Origin: Gillisella vitis
Lineage (GTDB): Bacteria; Pseudomonadota; Alphaproteobacteria; Rhizobiales; Rhizobiaceae
DNA: 64,000 bases
Reading direction: 5' to 3'
Assembly (NCBI RefSeq): GCF_021559775.1
Contig: NZ_CP056050.1
Span: forward strand, 186,001-250,000
Shown: positions 55,913-64,000 of the stretch, one piece after another
How the letters are laid out: every line of letters begins with the position of its first letter
Numbering within the stretch: the first letter of the stretch is position 1
The notes under the pieces: model-generated
Databases searched by the model: none
Seen by the model: only the letters and a program-made list of their open reading frames with translations
Told to the model about the DNA's origin: nothing
Program-made: the position numbers and the translations under genes

Positions 55913-57181
55913 TTAGCCAATCAGGATTGCACGGATGTCGTTGACGTTGGTGAGTGTCGGACCGGTGATGATGAGGTCGTCGACGGCTTTGAACGCCGTA
56001 TAGCTGTCGTGGCGGGCCAGAGCGGTGCGTGGCGTGACGCCTGCATTGCGCATGCGCGAAAGGGTGTCGGGCGTTACGATTGCTCCGGCCGCATCCTCGA
56101 TACCGTCGATGCCGTCGGTGTCGCCTGCGATTGCCCAGACCCTGTCCAGGCCATTCAATCCGATCGCGAGACTGAGGAGAAATTCTGTGTTTCGACCGCC
56201 GCGCCCCGTCGCGTCCGATGAAAGCGAGACCGAGGTTTCGCCACCGGAGAGAATGACAGCAGGACCGGAAACCGGTTCTCCTTTCTGTTTCGCCGAGGTC
56301 GCAATTGCGGCGAGGACCGTACCGACGTCCTTGGCTTCACCCTGGAGCGCATCGCCAAGAATGAGAGGATTCAGTCCCTGGTCCCGCGCGACCTGCGCCG
56401 CAGCAGCCAGGGCTTTGCCCGGCGAGGCGATCATTCGAACCACGGTGTTCGGATTTGCAGGACCACTCGGTGCGCCGCCACTAGACAGAACTTCTTCTGC
56501 AGCCGCCGGCAGCGACAGGCGATACCGCGCGACGATCTCGCGCGCGTCGTCGATGCTGGTTGGGTTGGCGACGGTCGGGCCAGAGGCGATCTCCGAAGGG
56601 TCGTCGCCGGGTACGTCGGAAATCAGAAGGCTGACGACACGGGCGGGATAGGCGAGTTGCGCCAGACGACCGCCCTTAATGGTCGACAATTGCCGGCGCA
56701 CGGTGTTCATCTCGGAGATTGTTGCACCGCTTTCCAGCAGGGCCTTGTTGACCGCCTTTTTGTCGTCGAGCGTCATGCGCCCGGCCGGAGAAACAAGCAG
56801 CGCGGACCCGCCACCCGAAATCAACGCAATCACCAGATCGTCAGGACCGAGATCGCGGATACAGGCGGTGATACGTCCCGCCGCTTCAAGGCTCATTGCG
56901 TCAGGTACAGGATGGGCCGCCTCGATGATGTCGATCCGTCCCGCCGGAACAGCGTGACCGTAACGGGTGACCACGACACCACTAAGGTCGACACCGGTCC
57001 ATGCTGTATCGAGGGCAGCCGCCATGGCCGCCGATGCCTTGCCAGCACCGATGACCACGCACCGACCCTTCGGCGGTTCGGGAAGGTGATACGCGACCAC
57101 CTTCGCCGGGTCGGCACTTGCTACGGCTGCATCGAACATTCGGCGCAGCGCGTTGCGAGCGGAAGTATCCGTCCAGATCAT
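55913..57181 (-). CDS. ttuD: TtuD, glycerate 2-kinase/hydroxypyruvate reductase family (MOFRL)
   Basis: A 422-residue protein. It has the DUF4147 glycerate-kinase N-terminal domain (KGRCVVIGAGKASAAMAAAL; LISGGGSALLVSPAG) and the C-terminal MOFRL domain (VILSGGETSVSLSSDATGRG, GRNTEFLLSLAIGL, IAGDTDGIDG). In A. vitis TtuD was described as hydroxypyruvate reductase; the family is mostly glycerate 2-kinase. Either step fits between the TtuC product and pyruvate kinase. The start overlaps the ttuC stop as ATGA. It is undamaged. Confidence 0.93.
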   Translation of the reverse strand: MIWTDTSARNALRRMFDAAVASADPAKVVAYHLPEPPKGRCVVIGAGKASAAMAAALDTAWTGVDLSGVVVTRYGHAVPAGRIDIIEAAHPVPDAMSLEAAGRITACIRDLGPDDLVIALISGGGSALLVSPAGRMTLDDKKAVNKALLESGATISEMNTVRRQLSTIKGGRLAQLAYPARVVSLLISDVPGDDPSEIASGPTVANPTSIDDAREIVARYRLSLPAAAEEVLSSGGAPSGPANPNTVVRMIASPGKALAAAAQVARDQGLNPLILGDALQGEAKDVGTVLAAIATSAKQKGEPVSGPAVILSGGETSVSLSSDATGRGGRNTEFLLSLAIGLNGLDRVWAIAGDTDGIDGIEDAAGAIVTPDTLSRMRNAGVTPRTALARHDSYTAFKAVDDLIITGPTLTNVNDIRAILIG

Positions 57182-58266
57182 TCGGCAGCCACGAGGATGT
57201 TCGAGCCGGCGATCGCCTCGCAGACGGCATCCGTAACTTGCTGGGTCGTTGCCTTGCCGCCAACGTCGGGTGTCAGAATGCCCGCCTCGGTAACCCGCTC
57301 CACGGCTGCCATCAGCCGTGCAGCCGCATCGCGCTCGCCCAGATGTTCCAGCATCTGTGCCGCAGTCCAGAAAGTGGCGATCGGGTTTGCGATACCCTTG
57401 CCGGTGATATCGAACGCCGAACCGTGGATCGGTTCGAACATCGAAGGGAAGCGACGCTCGGGATCAATGTTGCCTGTGGGAGCGACGCCCAGAGACCCTG
57501 CCAATGCACCGGCGAGGTCAGACAGGATGTCGGCATGCAGGTTGGTGGCGACGATCGTGTCGAGGCTCTCGGGCTTGAGCGTCATGCGCACTGTCATGGC
57601 ATCGACGAGCATCTTGTCCCAGGTGACGTCAGGAAACTCTTTCGAAACTTCGGCCGCGATCTCGTCCCACATGACCATGCCGTGGCGCTGGGCGTTGGAC
57701 TTGGTCACGACCGTTAGCAGCTTGCGCGGGCGAGACTGCGCGAGCTTGAAGGCGTAGCGCATGATACGGGTGACACCGACACGGGTGAAGATCGCAACTT
57801 CCGTTCCGACTTCTTCCGGAAGTCCCTTGTGGGCGCGGCCGCCGTGGCCGGAATATTCACCTTCGGAGTTCTCACGAACGATGACCCAGTCGAGATCGCC
57901 CGGGCCGCAGTTGCGCAACGGCGGCGTGATGCCAGGCAGGATTTTCGTCGGACGGACGTTGGCGTACTGGTCGAAACCCTGGCAGATCGGAAGACGAAGA
58001 CCCCAGAGTGTGATGTGATCCGGCACGTCCGGTGCGCCGACGGCACCGAAATAGATCGCGTCAAAGGGCTTCAGCGTTTCAAGTCCGTCGGATGGCATCA
58101 TCACGCCATGCTTCTTGTAGTAATCAGAACCCCAGTCGAAGGTTTCGGTGTGAATTTTAAAGTCGCCGCTACGCTTCTCCAGAGCTTCCAGCACCTGCAG
58201 GCCGGCAGCGATGACTTCGGGTCCGATGCCATCGGCGGGGATGGCTGCAATCTTGTATTCACGCAT
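57178..58266 (-). CDS. ttuC: Tartrate dehydrogenase (TtuC)
   Basis: About 362 residues from MREYKIAAIPADGIGPEVI (58266). It belongs to the isocitrate/isopropylmalate dehydrogenase fold: N-terminal PADGIGPEV, substrate-binding RENSEGEYSGHGGR, the catalytic Tyr/Lys region, Asp residues in TWDKMLVDAMTVRM, and the NAD-site block FEPIHGSAFDITGKGIANP. It is an NAD- and metal-dependent tartrate dehydrogenase (also decarboxylating D-malate in relatives). It is followed by ttuD with a 4-bp overlap and preceded by ttuB with a 21-bp gap. Confidence 0.94.
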   Translation of the reverse strand: MREYKIAAIPADGIGPEVIAAGLQVLEALEKRSGDFKIHTETFDWGSDYYKKHGVMMPSDGLETLKPFDAIYFGAVGAPDVPDHITLWGLRLPICQGFDQYANVRPTKILPGITPPLRNCGPGDLDWVIVRENSEGEYSGHGGRAHKGLPEEVGTEVAIFTRVGVTRIMRYAFKLAQSRPRKLLTVVTKSNAQRHGMVMWDEIAAEVSKEFPDVTWDKMLVDAMTVRMTLKPESLDTIVATNLHADILSDLAGALAGSLGVAPTGNIDPERRFPSMFEPIHGSAFDITGKGIANPIATFWTAAQMLEHLGERDAAARLMAAVERVTEAGILTPDVGGKATTQQVTDAVCEAIAGSNILVAAE

Positions 58267-58287
58267 GTCTTTCTCCAATTCCAAAAA

Positions 58288-59586
58288 TCAGTGTTGTATG
58301 GACGGTTTGTGTTTCGGCGAGCCCGAGGAGGTCTTGGCGAGGATCAGGGTGACGATCGCGGATATGACCAGGAGGGCGGAGACGAAGTACAGGCCGCCTG
58401 CGAAGCTACCGGTCGTGTCCTTGATCCAGCCAATCATCGACGGACCGACGAAGCCGCCGAGATTGCCGATCGAATTGATCGTCGCGATGCCCGCGGCCGC
58501 GGCCGGGCCGGATAGGAAGAGCGTCGGCATGCTCCAAAGCGGCGGCTTTGAGGCGCTGATGCCGATATTGACCAGCGTCAGGGCAACGAGGACCGTTAAG
58601 ACCGTCATCGCGCCCGTGGCGAAGGCAAGTCCTGCCGCAGCGAGCAGGCAAGCGCCGACAACATGCCAGGTGCGCTCACCTGTCTTGTCGGAATGGCGTG
58701 CCCACAGGATCATCCCGACAACGGCAAAAATTGCGGGAATGGCATTGATCAGGCCGACATGGAAGGAGGCCAGACCGAAGCCCTTGATAATCTGCGGTGC
58801 CCAGATGCCGAGTGTATAGAGGCCCGCAGAAGTACCAAAGTAAACCAGCGATAAGGCGAGCACTCGAACATCGGCGAGACCGGCCCAGATGCTGTGGCTT
58901 GCCTTTGGCTTTCCGGCCTGCTCCTGCTCCATCGTCTTGACGAGCCAGTTACGCTCTTCGTCGGTCAGCCAGTTTGCCTTTTCCGGGCGGTCCGTCAGAT
59001 AGAACAGGACGACGACGCCGAGGATAACTGCAGGAATGGCTTCGATAATGAACATCCACTGCCATCCGGCCAGGCCCCAGAGGCCGTGCATCTCGAGGAG
59101 CGCGCCGGAAATCGGCGATCCGATAGCTGTCGCGAGAGGCGCGGCAGCCATGAACATGGCGGTAACGGCGGCGCGACGCCGCGCCGGGAACCAGTAGCTC
59201 AGATAGAGGATGATGCCGGGAAAGAAGCCAGCTTCGGCGACACCCAGCAGGAAGCGTAGAATGTAGAAGCTCGTCGATCCCTGAACCAGCGCCATACAGC
59301 CTGATACGATGCCCCAGGTGATCATTACCCGAGCGATCCAGATACGCGCACCGACTTTGTTCAGAATGAGATTGGACGGCACTTCAAACAGGAAGTAACC
59401 GAGAAAAAAGATGCCAGCGCCGAAACCGAAGACCGTGGACGAGAACCCAAGGTCTTGGTTCATCGTCAGCGACGCGAAACCGATGTTCACGCGATCGATG
59501 AATGCAATGAGATACAGGACCATGATGAATGGCACAATGCGCCACGTGATTTTGCGCAATACGCGCGTCTCCAATTCGCCAGTCAT
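58288..59586 (-). CDS. ttuB: MFS tartrate transporter (TtuB)
   Basis: A 432-residue major-facilitator protein of the anion:cation symporter family with about 12 membrane helices. Typical pieces are FIMVLYLIAFIDRVNIGFAS, GIFFLGYFLFEVPSNLILNK, RFLLGVAEAGFFPGIILYLS, and the central loop with WLTDEERNWLVKTMEQEQ. It imports tartrate with protons across the inner membrane. It is the first gene of the operon, with 123 bp to the divergent ttuA, where the regulator should bind. Confidence 0.94.
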   Translation of the reverse strand: MTGELETRVLRKITWRIVPFIMVLYLIAFIDRVNIGFASLTMNQDLGFSSTVFGFGAGIFFLGYFLFEVPSNLILNKVGARIWIARVMITWGIVSGCMALVQGSTSFYILRFLLGVAEAGFFPGIILYLSYWFPARRRAAVTAMFMAAAPLATAIGSPISGALLEMHGLWGLAGWQWMFIIEAIPAVILGVVVLFYLTDRPEKANWLTDEERNWLVKTMEQEQAGKPKASHSIWAGLADVRVLALSLVYFGTSAGLYTLGIWAPQIIKGFGLASFHVGLINAIPAIFAVVGMILWARHSDKTGERTWHVVGACLLAAAGLAFATGAMTVLTVLVALTLVNIGISASKPPLWSMPTLFLSGPAAAAGIATINSIGNLGGFVGPSMIGWIKDTTGSFAGGLYFVSALLVISAIVTLILAKTSSGSPKHKPSIQH

Positions 59587-59673
59587 AGCGAGCTCCTCCC
59601 AGATGTAAGTCTTCCGCCCTCCAGCGGCATCGGGCGACCCTATTATCCCCTTTCCTCAGAGCCAACACTCATA

Positions 59674-59687
59674 TAATTGTATAATTA
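59674..59687. promoter_or_regulatory. Candidate TtuA (LysR-type) operator
   Basis: A perfect 5-4-5 inverted repeat, TAATT-GTAT-AATTA, lies in the AT-rich divergent region between ttuA and ttuB, 22 bp before the ttuA start. LysR regulators usually bind such AT dyads near T-N11-A. It may control both directions. Confidence 0.5.
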
Positions 59688-59709
59688 AATGAAATAATGG
59701 ACTGTTTCG

Positions 59710-60624
59710 ATGGAGCTTGAGCAGCTAAGGTGTTTCGTTGTTGTTGCCGACGAATTGCACTTCGGGAGAGCGGCCCAAAAAGCCGGGATTTTACCTGCGT
59801 CTCTCGGTCGTCATGTCCGTCTCCTTGAAGAGTCGCTCGGGACGCAGCTGTTCGTGCGGACGACGCGCAGCGTTAATCTCACGCAGGATGGTGTTTTGCT
59901 CCTTGAGGAGGTCAAGCCAATCCTGGACCGTCTTGAGAAGCTCGCGGATCGGTTTCGCGGCGCAAGTCATGAGCATTCCCAGTTCCTTCGCATTGGAACG
60001 ATAGACAGCGCGGCGGCAGGCCTGGTCCCGCAGCTTCTACAGGATTTTCGAGAAGTCTCTCCGGGCACGATCGTCCAGATCGTCGAAGATAAGACCATTA
60101 GGCTGGTGCCTAAGCTTCTGGCCGGACGGCTTGACGTCATTCTGATCCGGCCTACGCATGGGTTGAGCCGCGCCATCTCGGTGAAGCCTTTGTTTTTCGA
60201 AACAGCGGTCGTCGCCGTTTCATCTACCAATCCGCTTGCTGCGGCTGGCGAGGTAACGGTGGACGCCTTGGTAGACGAACCGCTCATCGTCCCGGATCGC
60301 CGGTCTCGTCCCCACAGTCACGATCTTACGATGAACATATTCGCAAAGGCTGGGCTCCGCCCGCGTATCGCGCAGGTCGCGGACGAGAAGCAGACGATCA
60401 TCAATCTCGTCGCAGCGGGCATCGGATCCGCGATCGTACCGCGTTGGACGGCGAAGCTGACCGTCAAAGGCCTGAAGTTCCTGTCGATCCGCACGTCGGA
60501 CGACAGCCGGCTGGAAACGCTTCCGCTCGCGGCAGCCTGGATGAAGGGTGTTAGAGACGCAGGCCGGGATCAGCTCATCAAGCTTATGGGCGACAACGCT
60601 GATCGTTATTTCGAACACGCATAG
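59710..60624 (+). CDS. ttuA: LysR-family regulator of tartrate use (TtuA)
   Basis: A 304-residue LysR protein. The N-terminal winged HTH (MELEQLRCFVVVADELHFGR, then AAQKAGILPASLGRHVRLLE) is followed by a substrate-binding domain of two lobes (FLRIGTIDSAAAGLVPQLLQ; LVAAGIGSAIVPRWTAKL). It is divergent from ttuB, the standard arrangement for a LysR activator of the adjacent operon, with tartrate as the likely inducer. It is intact. Confidence 0.93.
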   Translation: MELEQLRCFVVVADELHFGRAAQKAGILPASLGRHVRLLEESLGTQLFVRTTRSVNLTQDGVLLLEEVKPILDRLEKLADRFRGASHEHSQFLRIGTIDSAAAGLVPQLLQDFREVSPGTIVQIVEDKTIRLVPKLLAGRLDVILIRPTHGLSRAISVKPLFFETAVVAVSSTNPLAAAGEVTVDALVDEPLIVPDRRSRPHSHDLTMNIFAKAGLRPRIAQVADEKQTIINLVAAGIGSAIVPRWTAKLTVKGLKFLSIRTSDDSRLETLPLAAAWMKGVRDAGRDQLIKLMGDNADRYFEHA

Positions 60625-61027
60625 ACGGCACTGTGGTTGCCGCACCTAAAGATAATGGCTGCTATATCAAGCTATTACAAGCTACGTCCGAGAAATACTC
60701 TTCAAGCCGCCAATCTCGGCGCTGCTCCGCCCTCGGTTGCCAAATTACACCGTTCAAGATTTTGGCTGTATCGTCGCTGCTGTAGGCCAGATATTGGGAC
60801 CCTAGCCTAGCAGGGAATTTTGTTTGAGCAAACTACCTGACGCCCTACTCGTCAGATCTCGATGCGAATTGTTTGACATTCTAATATTCAGGATAATATT
60901 CCCAGGATTTGAGGCGAGCGATTCTGATTCGGTGATTCACCTCTGGTGACTTTGGCAGCCGTAAAAGAATCCGACATATCGCGCGTTAGATAGGCCTCGA
61001 TTGTTTCAGACTCATCACACTTGGCAA
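60625..61027. other. Intergenic region between ttuA and gntK, nothing recognised
   Basis: ttuA and the kinase gene converge here. No gene or strong terminator hairpin is visible. Confidence 0.5.
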
Positions 61028-61594
61028 TCACCTGGCACCGTAGCCAGTTATACGCCCCTTTTTCGTGAATAGCGCCCGCACGCAATCAAGGATATCCTCG
61101 ATGCCCAATTCTGCGTTTACTTCATAGGCGTCCGGTTCTCCTGCAGGCGTCTCAAGCGTCGCGAATTGACTGCGAAGCAGTGACGGTGGCATGAAATGGT
61201 TCGTCCGGCCGCCAAGTCGGATACTAAGTGCCTCATACGAAGCGTTGAGAAATACGAAATTCAGCCTTCGGCCTAAACGGTCGCGTAGCCGTTCCCGATA
61301 AATAAATTTAAGCGCTGAGCAAGAGGCGACAATGCCTTCCCCCTTGTCCGATGCCGACAAAAGTTCGTCGGCAATCCTCTCCAGCCACGGAAGACGATCG
61401 TCATCGGATAATGGAATGCCTCGACGCATTTTCAAAATATTGGCTTCAGGATGAAGCGTATCACCTTCCAAAAAACGCCATCCAACTTCTTCCGCTAGTC
61501 GCTTCGCGACGGTGGATTTGCCGCAACCTGAGACACCTATCACAACGGTTACGCTGCCAAATGATATGCTTGGCGAGGGTTCAAAAGCAGTCAC
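61028..61594 (-). CDS. gntK: Gluconokinase
   Basis: A 188-residue kinase of the GntK family. It has the P-loop VIGVSGCGKSTVAKRLAEEV, the substrate segment FLEGDTLHPEANILKMRRGI, PLSDDDRLPWL, and the typical HFMPPSLLRSQFATLE. It phosphorylates D-gluconate to 6-phosphogluconate with ATP. The nearby SDR (gluconate 5-dehydrogenase type) and ABC ATPase on the same strand make a carbohydrate-acid uptake and degradation operon. It is 96 bp from the SDR gene and the last gene in the set. Confidence 0.92.
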   Translation of the reverse strand: MTAFEPSPSISFGSVTVVIGVSGCGKSTVAKRLAEEVGWRFLEGDTLHPEANILKMRRGIPLSDDDRLPWLERIADELLSASDKGEGIVASCSALKFIYRERLRDRLGRRLNFVFLNASYEALSIRLGGRTNHFMPPSLLRSQFATLETPAGEPDAYEVNAELGIEDILDCVRALFTKKGRITGYGAR

Positions 61595-61690
61595 GTCAAG
61601 GCTCTCACTGGGATTGCTGGCAATTTGTCAAACGGCCGGAAGGAGGAGCGAGGCATTGGCCATGATTTCCAGCCAAGCCTATGCAAAAAG

Positions 61691-62461
61691 CTAGAGCGAT
61701 ACGGTAATCCCGCCATCGACATAAAGTGTATGCCCATTGATGAATGACGATGCATCACTCGCAAGGAACACTGCAGCGCCGATAAGTTCTGACACGTTGC
61801 CCCAGCGGCCTGCCGGTGTGCGTGTCTCAAGCCACGCGGAGAACGCCGTGTCATCAACAAGAGCCTGATTGAGTGGAGTTTTAAAATAGCCGGGTGCGAT
61901 GGCGTTGATCTGTAACCCATGACGGGCCCAGTCAATGCACATGCCGCGTGTCAGGTTTTTAACTGCGCCCTTGGTTGCCGTATATGGCGCGATGCCGGGG
62001 CGTGCGAGTTCGCTTTGCACCGAGGCAATGTTGATGATCTTGCCGCCGCCCCGTTCGATCATTTGCTGCGCGACGGGCTGCGAAACGTAGAAGACGCTCG
62101 AGACATTTGTCCTCAGCAGCGCGTCCCACTTGTCGTGCGGAAACTTATCAAGTGGCGAGCGAAACTGCATGCCGGCATTGTTGACAAGGATGTCGACTGG
62201 TCCGAAACGTTCCTCAATAAGGCGGACGCCATTCGTCACTGCCTTTGCGTCCGTGACATCGAACGCAGCGGCGTTGACCTCGGCTCCTGCTTTTTTGAGC
62301 GTGTTCCGGGCCGCCTCAAGCTTGGCGGGATCGCGGCCGTTCAGGGTTACGCTTGCGCCATAGCTCGCAAGGCCTTCGGCAATCGCCAGGCCGATGCCCT
62401 GGCTTGATCCGGTGACGAGCGCATGCTTGCCGTCCAGATTGAAGAGTGTTCTTTCCAGCAT
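61691..62461 (-). CDS. Gluconate 5-dehydrogenase-like short-chain dehydrogenase
   Basis: About 256 residues from MLERTLFNLDGKHALVTGSS (62461). A classical SDR: cofactor loop TGSSQGIGLAIAEGL, NNAGMQFRSPL, catalytic Ser in IASVQSELARPG, Tyr and Lys in YTATKGAVKN, and the C-terminal FINGHTLYVDGGI. The fit is best with gluconate 5-dehydrogenases (IdnO/Gno), which interconvert gluconate and 5-ketogluconate; substrate is inferred from the adjacent gluconokinase. The start is 2 bp past the stop of the ABC ATPase gene, so the two are coupled. Confidence 0.85.
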   Translation of the reverse strand: MLERTLFNLDGKHALVTGSSQGIGLAIAEGLASYGASVTLNGRDPAKLEAARNTLKKAGAEVNAAAFDVTDAKAVTNGVRLIEERFGPVDILVNNAGMQFRSPLDKFPHDKWDALLRTNVSSVFYVSQPVAQQMIERGGGKIINIASVQSELARPGIAPYTATKGAVKNLTRGMCIDWARHGLQINAIAPGYFKTPLNQALVDDTAFSAWLETRTPAGRWGNVSELIGAAVFLASDASSFINGHTLYVDGGITVSL

Positions 62462-62463
62462 TC

Positions 62464-63951
62464 TCAAGCCCTTTCCGAGATGGTGGAATGGGCGGATTCC
62501 AGTTCGGTGATGCGATGTGTCAACTGGGTCGCCGAGGCATGTTCGTCGATGGCCGCATTGCCCATGATGCGGCCATGCGATACAACGACCACCTCGTCGC
62601 CAACCTCATACATTTCCGGGACTTCTGTGCAGAAAAGAACAACAGCGTTACCTTTCGCAGCATAGTCACGAAGGATCGCATAGATGTCCCGTTTGCTGCT
62701 AAAGTCCACCCCGCGGGTCGGCTCCTCGATGACCAGAAGTTCCGCACCATATTCAACTGCCGCACTGACGACCACCTTCTGCTGGTTTCCACCACTGAGC
62801 GAGGTGATCGGATGGTCGATGCTCGCGGTCTTTACAAAGTATTTCTTGACCGCAGCGTCAGCCCGGGCAGCAATCTTCGAGCGGGAAAGAAAGGGTATCG
62901 GGCTGCATAGTGACGACCAATTGAGCCGGGCAACGAGATTGTCGCCAACGCTTAAGTTCGGGAAGACGGTCGATCGCCTGCTTGCAGCAACATAACTAAC
63001 GGCGATTTCATTGCCGTCTTTCCGCCTGGCGTTCAGATTTCCGCTGATCGGACTGTAGCGGCCCAGAGCGCGAACAAGTTCGCGCGCTCCGGAGCCCTCA
63101 ACTCCAGCGACGATGGTAACGGTTCCGGGCACAATATTCAGATCGATCCGGTCAAAACTTCCGGCTGGATCGGAGCAGCTATTGAGCGAGACGATGAACG
63201 ACGGGTCCGGTGGCATTTGACGGCCCGTCGCGCGTGAAGTCGCCTCCGTCAGGCTAAGGCCATGGGTGAGCTCCTTGACGATTGCCATCTCGGTCATGCG
63301 ATCGCCCGAGAGGTCGCCTTGAATGGTGCCGTCTCGCAGAACCAGAACCCGGCCGCAGGAATTGACGAAATCCTCGAGCCTATGCGTGATCAGGAGGACG
63401 ATCTTGCCCGCATCGGCCAATCGCCGCATGACCGAGAAGAGCGATTTCGACTCCTCGTCGGTTAGCGCGGAATTCGGCTCGTCGAACAGGAAGATGTCCG
63501 CTTCGTACATGATTGCCCGCGCAATCTCGACGCGTTGCTGAACGGCGAGTGACAGATCGGAGAGCTGGTAGTGCGCGAAACGCTCCAGTTCCAGCAGTTT
63601 CAGCGCCGGCGATGGATCTACCTTGGGTCGCGGCGAACCCACGGCGGAGGCTTCGCGGCCGACCGCAAGGTTTTCAAGCACGGTCAGGTTTGGCCAGACC
63701 TGGGGTTCCTGATGGACGACCGCAACGTGATCCGTTACGCGGTCGACGCCACGACCGTTCCTTTCCAAGATGATCGAGCCGGAGTCCGGGAGTTCTTCGC
63801 CCGCGAGCATGCGGGTGAGGGTGCTCTTTCCAGCCCCATTTGGACCAGCCAGCCCGACGATGTCGCCCGAGGACAGTTCCATGGACAAGCCGGCAAGCGC
63901 TCTTGTCGGACCATAATTCTTGCGCAGATTCGTCGCCGAAAGCCTGATCAT
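62464..63951 (-). CDS. Sugar/polyol ABC importer ATPase (RbsA/MglA type)
   Basis: A 495-residue double ATPase. The first half is complete: Walker A GLAGPNGAGKSTLTRMLAG, the region SDLSLAVQQRVEIARAI where LSGGQ would be, Walker B ADIFLFDEPNSAL, His in LLITHRLED. The second half has the usual degenerate Walker A (VAGVEGSGARELVRALG) but a good signature ITSLSGGNQQKVVVSAAVE and Walker B LLVIEEPTRG. The first-half signature is also degenerate (LSLAVQQ). It energises a CUT2-type importer whose permease and binding protein should lie left of the window. The start overlaps the upstream stop. Confidence 0.9.
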   Translation of the reverse strand: MIRLSATNLRKNYGPTRALAGLSMELSSGDIVGLAGPNGAGKSTLTRMLAGEELPDSGSIILERNGRGVDRVTDHVAVVHQEPQVWPNLTVLENLAVGREASAVGSPRPKVDPSPALKLLELERFAHYQLSDLSLAVQQRVEIARAIMYEADIFLFDEPNSALTDEESKSLFSVMRRLADAGKIVLLITHRLEDFVNSCGRVLVLRDGTIQGDLSGDRMTEMAIVKELTHGLSLTEATSRATGRQMPPDPSFIVSLNSCSDPAGSFDRIDLNIVPGTVTIVAGVEGSGARELVRALGRYSPISGNLNARRKDGNEIAVSYVAASRRSTVFPNLSVGDNLVARLNWSSLCSPIPFLSRSKIAARADAAVKKYFVKTASIDHPITSLSGGNQQKVVVSAAVEYGAELLVIEEPTRGVDFSSKRDIYAILRDYAAKGNAVVLFCTEVPEMYEVGDEVVVVSHGRIMGNAAIDEHASATQLTHRITELESAHSTISERA

Positions 63952-64000
63952 TCGCTTTTCGCCTCACGCTTGGCGGCAGAGCGCTGGGCCGCGCGCCGGA
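63948..64000 (-). CDS. 3' end of an upstream gene, cut by the window edge
   Basis: The last 16 codons read RRAAQRSAAKREAKSE and a TGA that overlaps the ABC ATPase start (ATGA). The basic C-terminal tail could belong to a permease of the same importer, but too little is visible to assign it. Confidence 0.5.
   Translation of the reverse strand, partial: RRAAQRSAAKREAKSE

Noticed and set aside
1..64000. CRISPR arrays, tRNA or rRNA genes, replication origin genes
   Set aside because: I found no regular short direct repeats with spacers, no tRNA-like or rRNA sequence, and no rep or par genes on reading through.

Overview
The window looks like part of an accessory replicon, probably a megaplasmid, of a Rhizobiales bacterium, most likely Agrobacterium (Allorhizobium) vitis or a close relative. 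The main evidence is a complete gene set in the order of the A. vitis tartrate-utilisation operon: ttuA divergent from ttuB-ttuC-ttuD-ttuE, at 54.5-60.6 kb. EcfG-type stress promoters, several rhizobial chemoreceptors and a bacteriophytochrome agree with this. I see no rRNA, tRNA, CRISPR array or replication genes.

Layout. (1) 1-18.2 kb is bounded by two inverted, almost identical IS6-family copies. Between them are a hybrid histidine kinase, a second IS6-type element, a ferritin-like/membrane stress pair, a MarR regulator with a clear operator, an esterase, hipBA, a large tyrosine integrase and an EcfG-type stress promoter pair. Many genes here carry frameshifts (response regulator, DUF1398, transglutaminase, DUF72). 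(2) 18.2-40.5 kb is a sensory region broken up by insertion sequences. It holds two intact chemoreceptors, two chemoreceptors truncated at IS ends, a GlpV-like solute-binding protein paired with a chemoreceptor, a bacteriophytochrome kinase, two AraC regulators, and IS427-type, IS3, IS630 and ISL3 elements or remnants. A fragment of a second integrase of the same family lies at 35.5 kb. (3) 40.7-46.7 kb is a tight four-gene signalling operon with every junction overlapping: CHASE3 hybrid kinase, CheR, CheB, REC-kinase. (4) 47.0-47.8 kb has two stress proteins behind an EcfG-like promoter.

(5) 47.8-54.2 kb is the most unusual part and looks like a decayed conflict or defence island. It contains a DUF433 antitoxin/PIN toxin pair; an operon of a ComF-like phosphoribosyltransferase (now carrying a nonsense codon and a frameshift) and a protein that appears to fuse a SLOG-like Rossmann domain to a COG3636-type antitoxin HTH; and, divergent from it, a trypsin-like protease fragment, a ubiquitin-E1-like (ThiF, Cap2-like) gene split by an IS, and a small cysteine-rich protein. 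Removing the IS and one TA copy restores the E1 reading frame exactly.

(6) 54.5-64 kb is intact catabolic DNA. TtuB imports tartrate; TtuC, TtuD and TtuE take it to central metabolism under LysR-type TtuA. Upstream lies a sugar/polyol set: ABC ATPase, gluconate 5-dehydrogenase-like SDR and gluconokinase.

The contrast between intact catabolic and signalling operons and heavily disrupted genes elsewhere suggests a replicon shaped by repeated IS insertion and rearrangement. Some single-base frameshifts, especially at homopolymers, could be sequencing errors.
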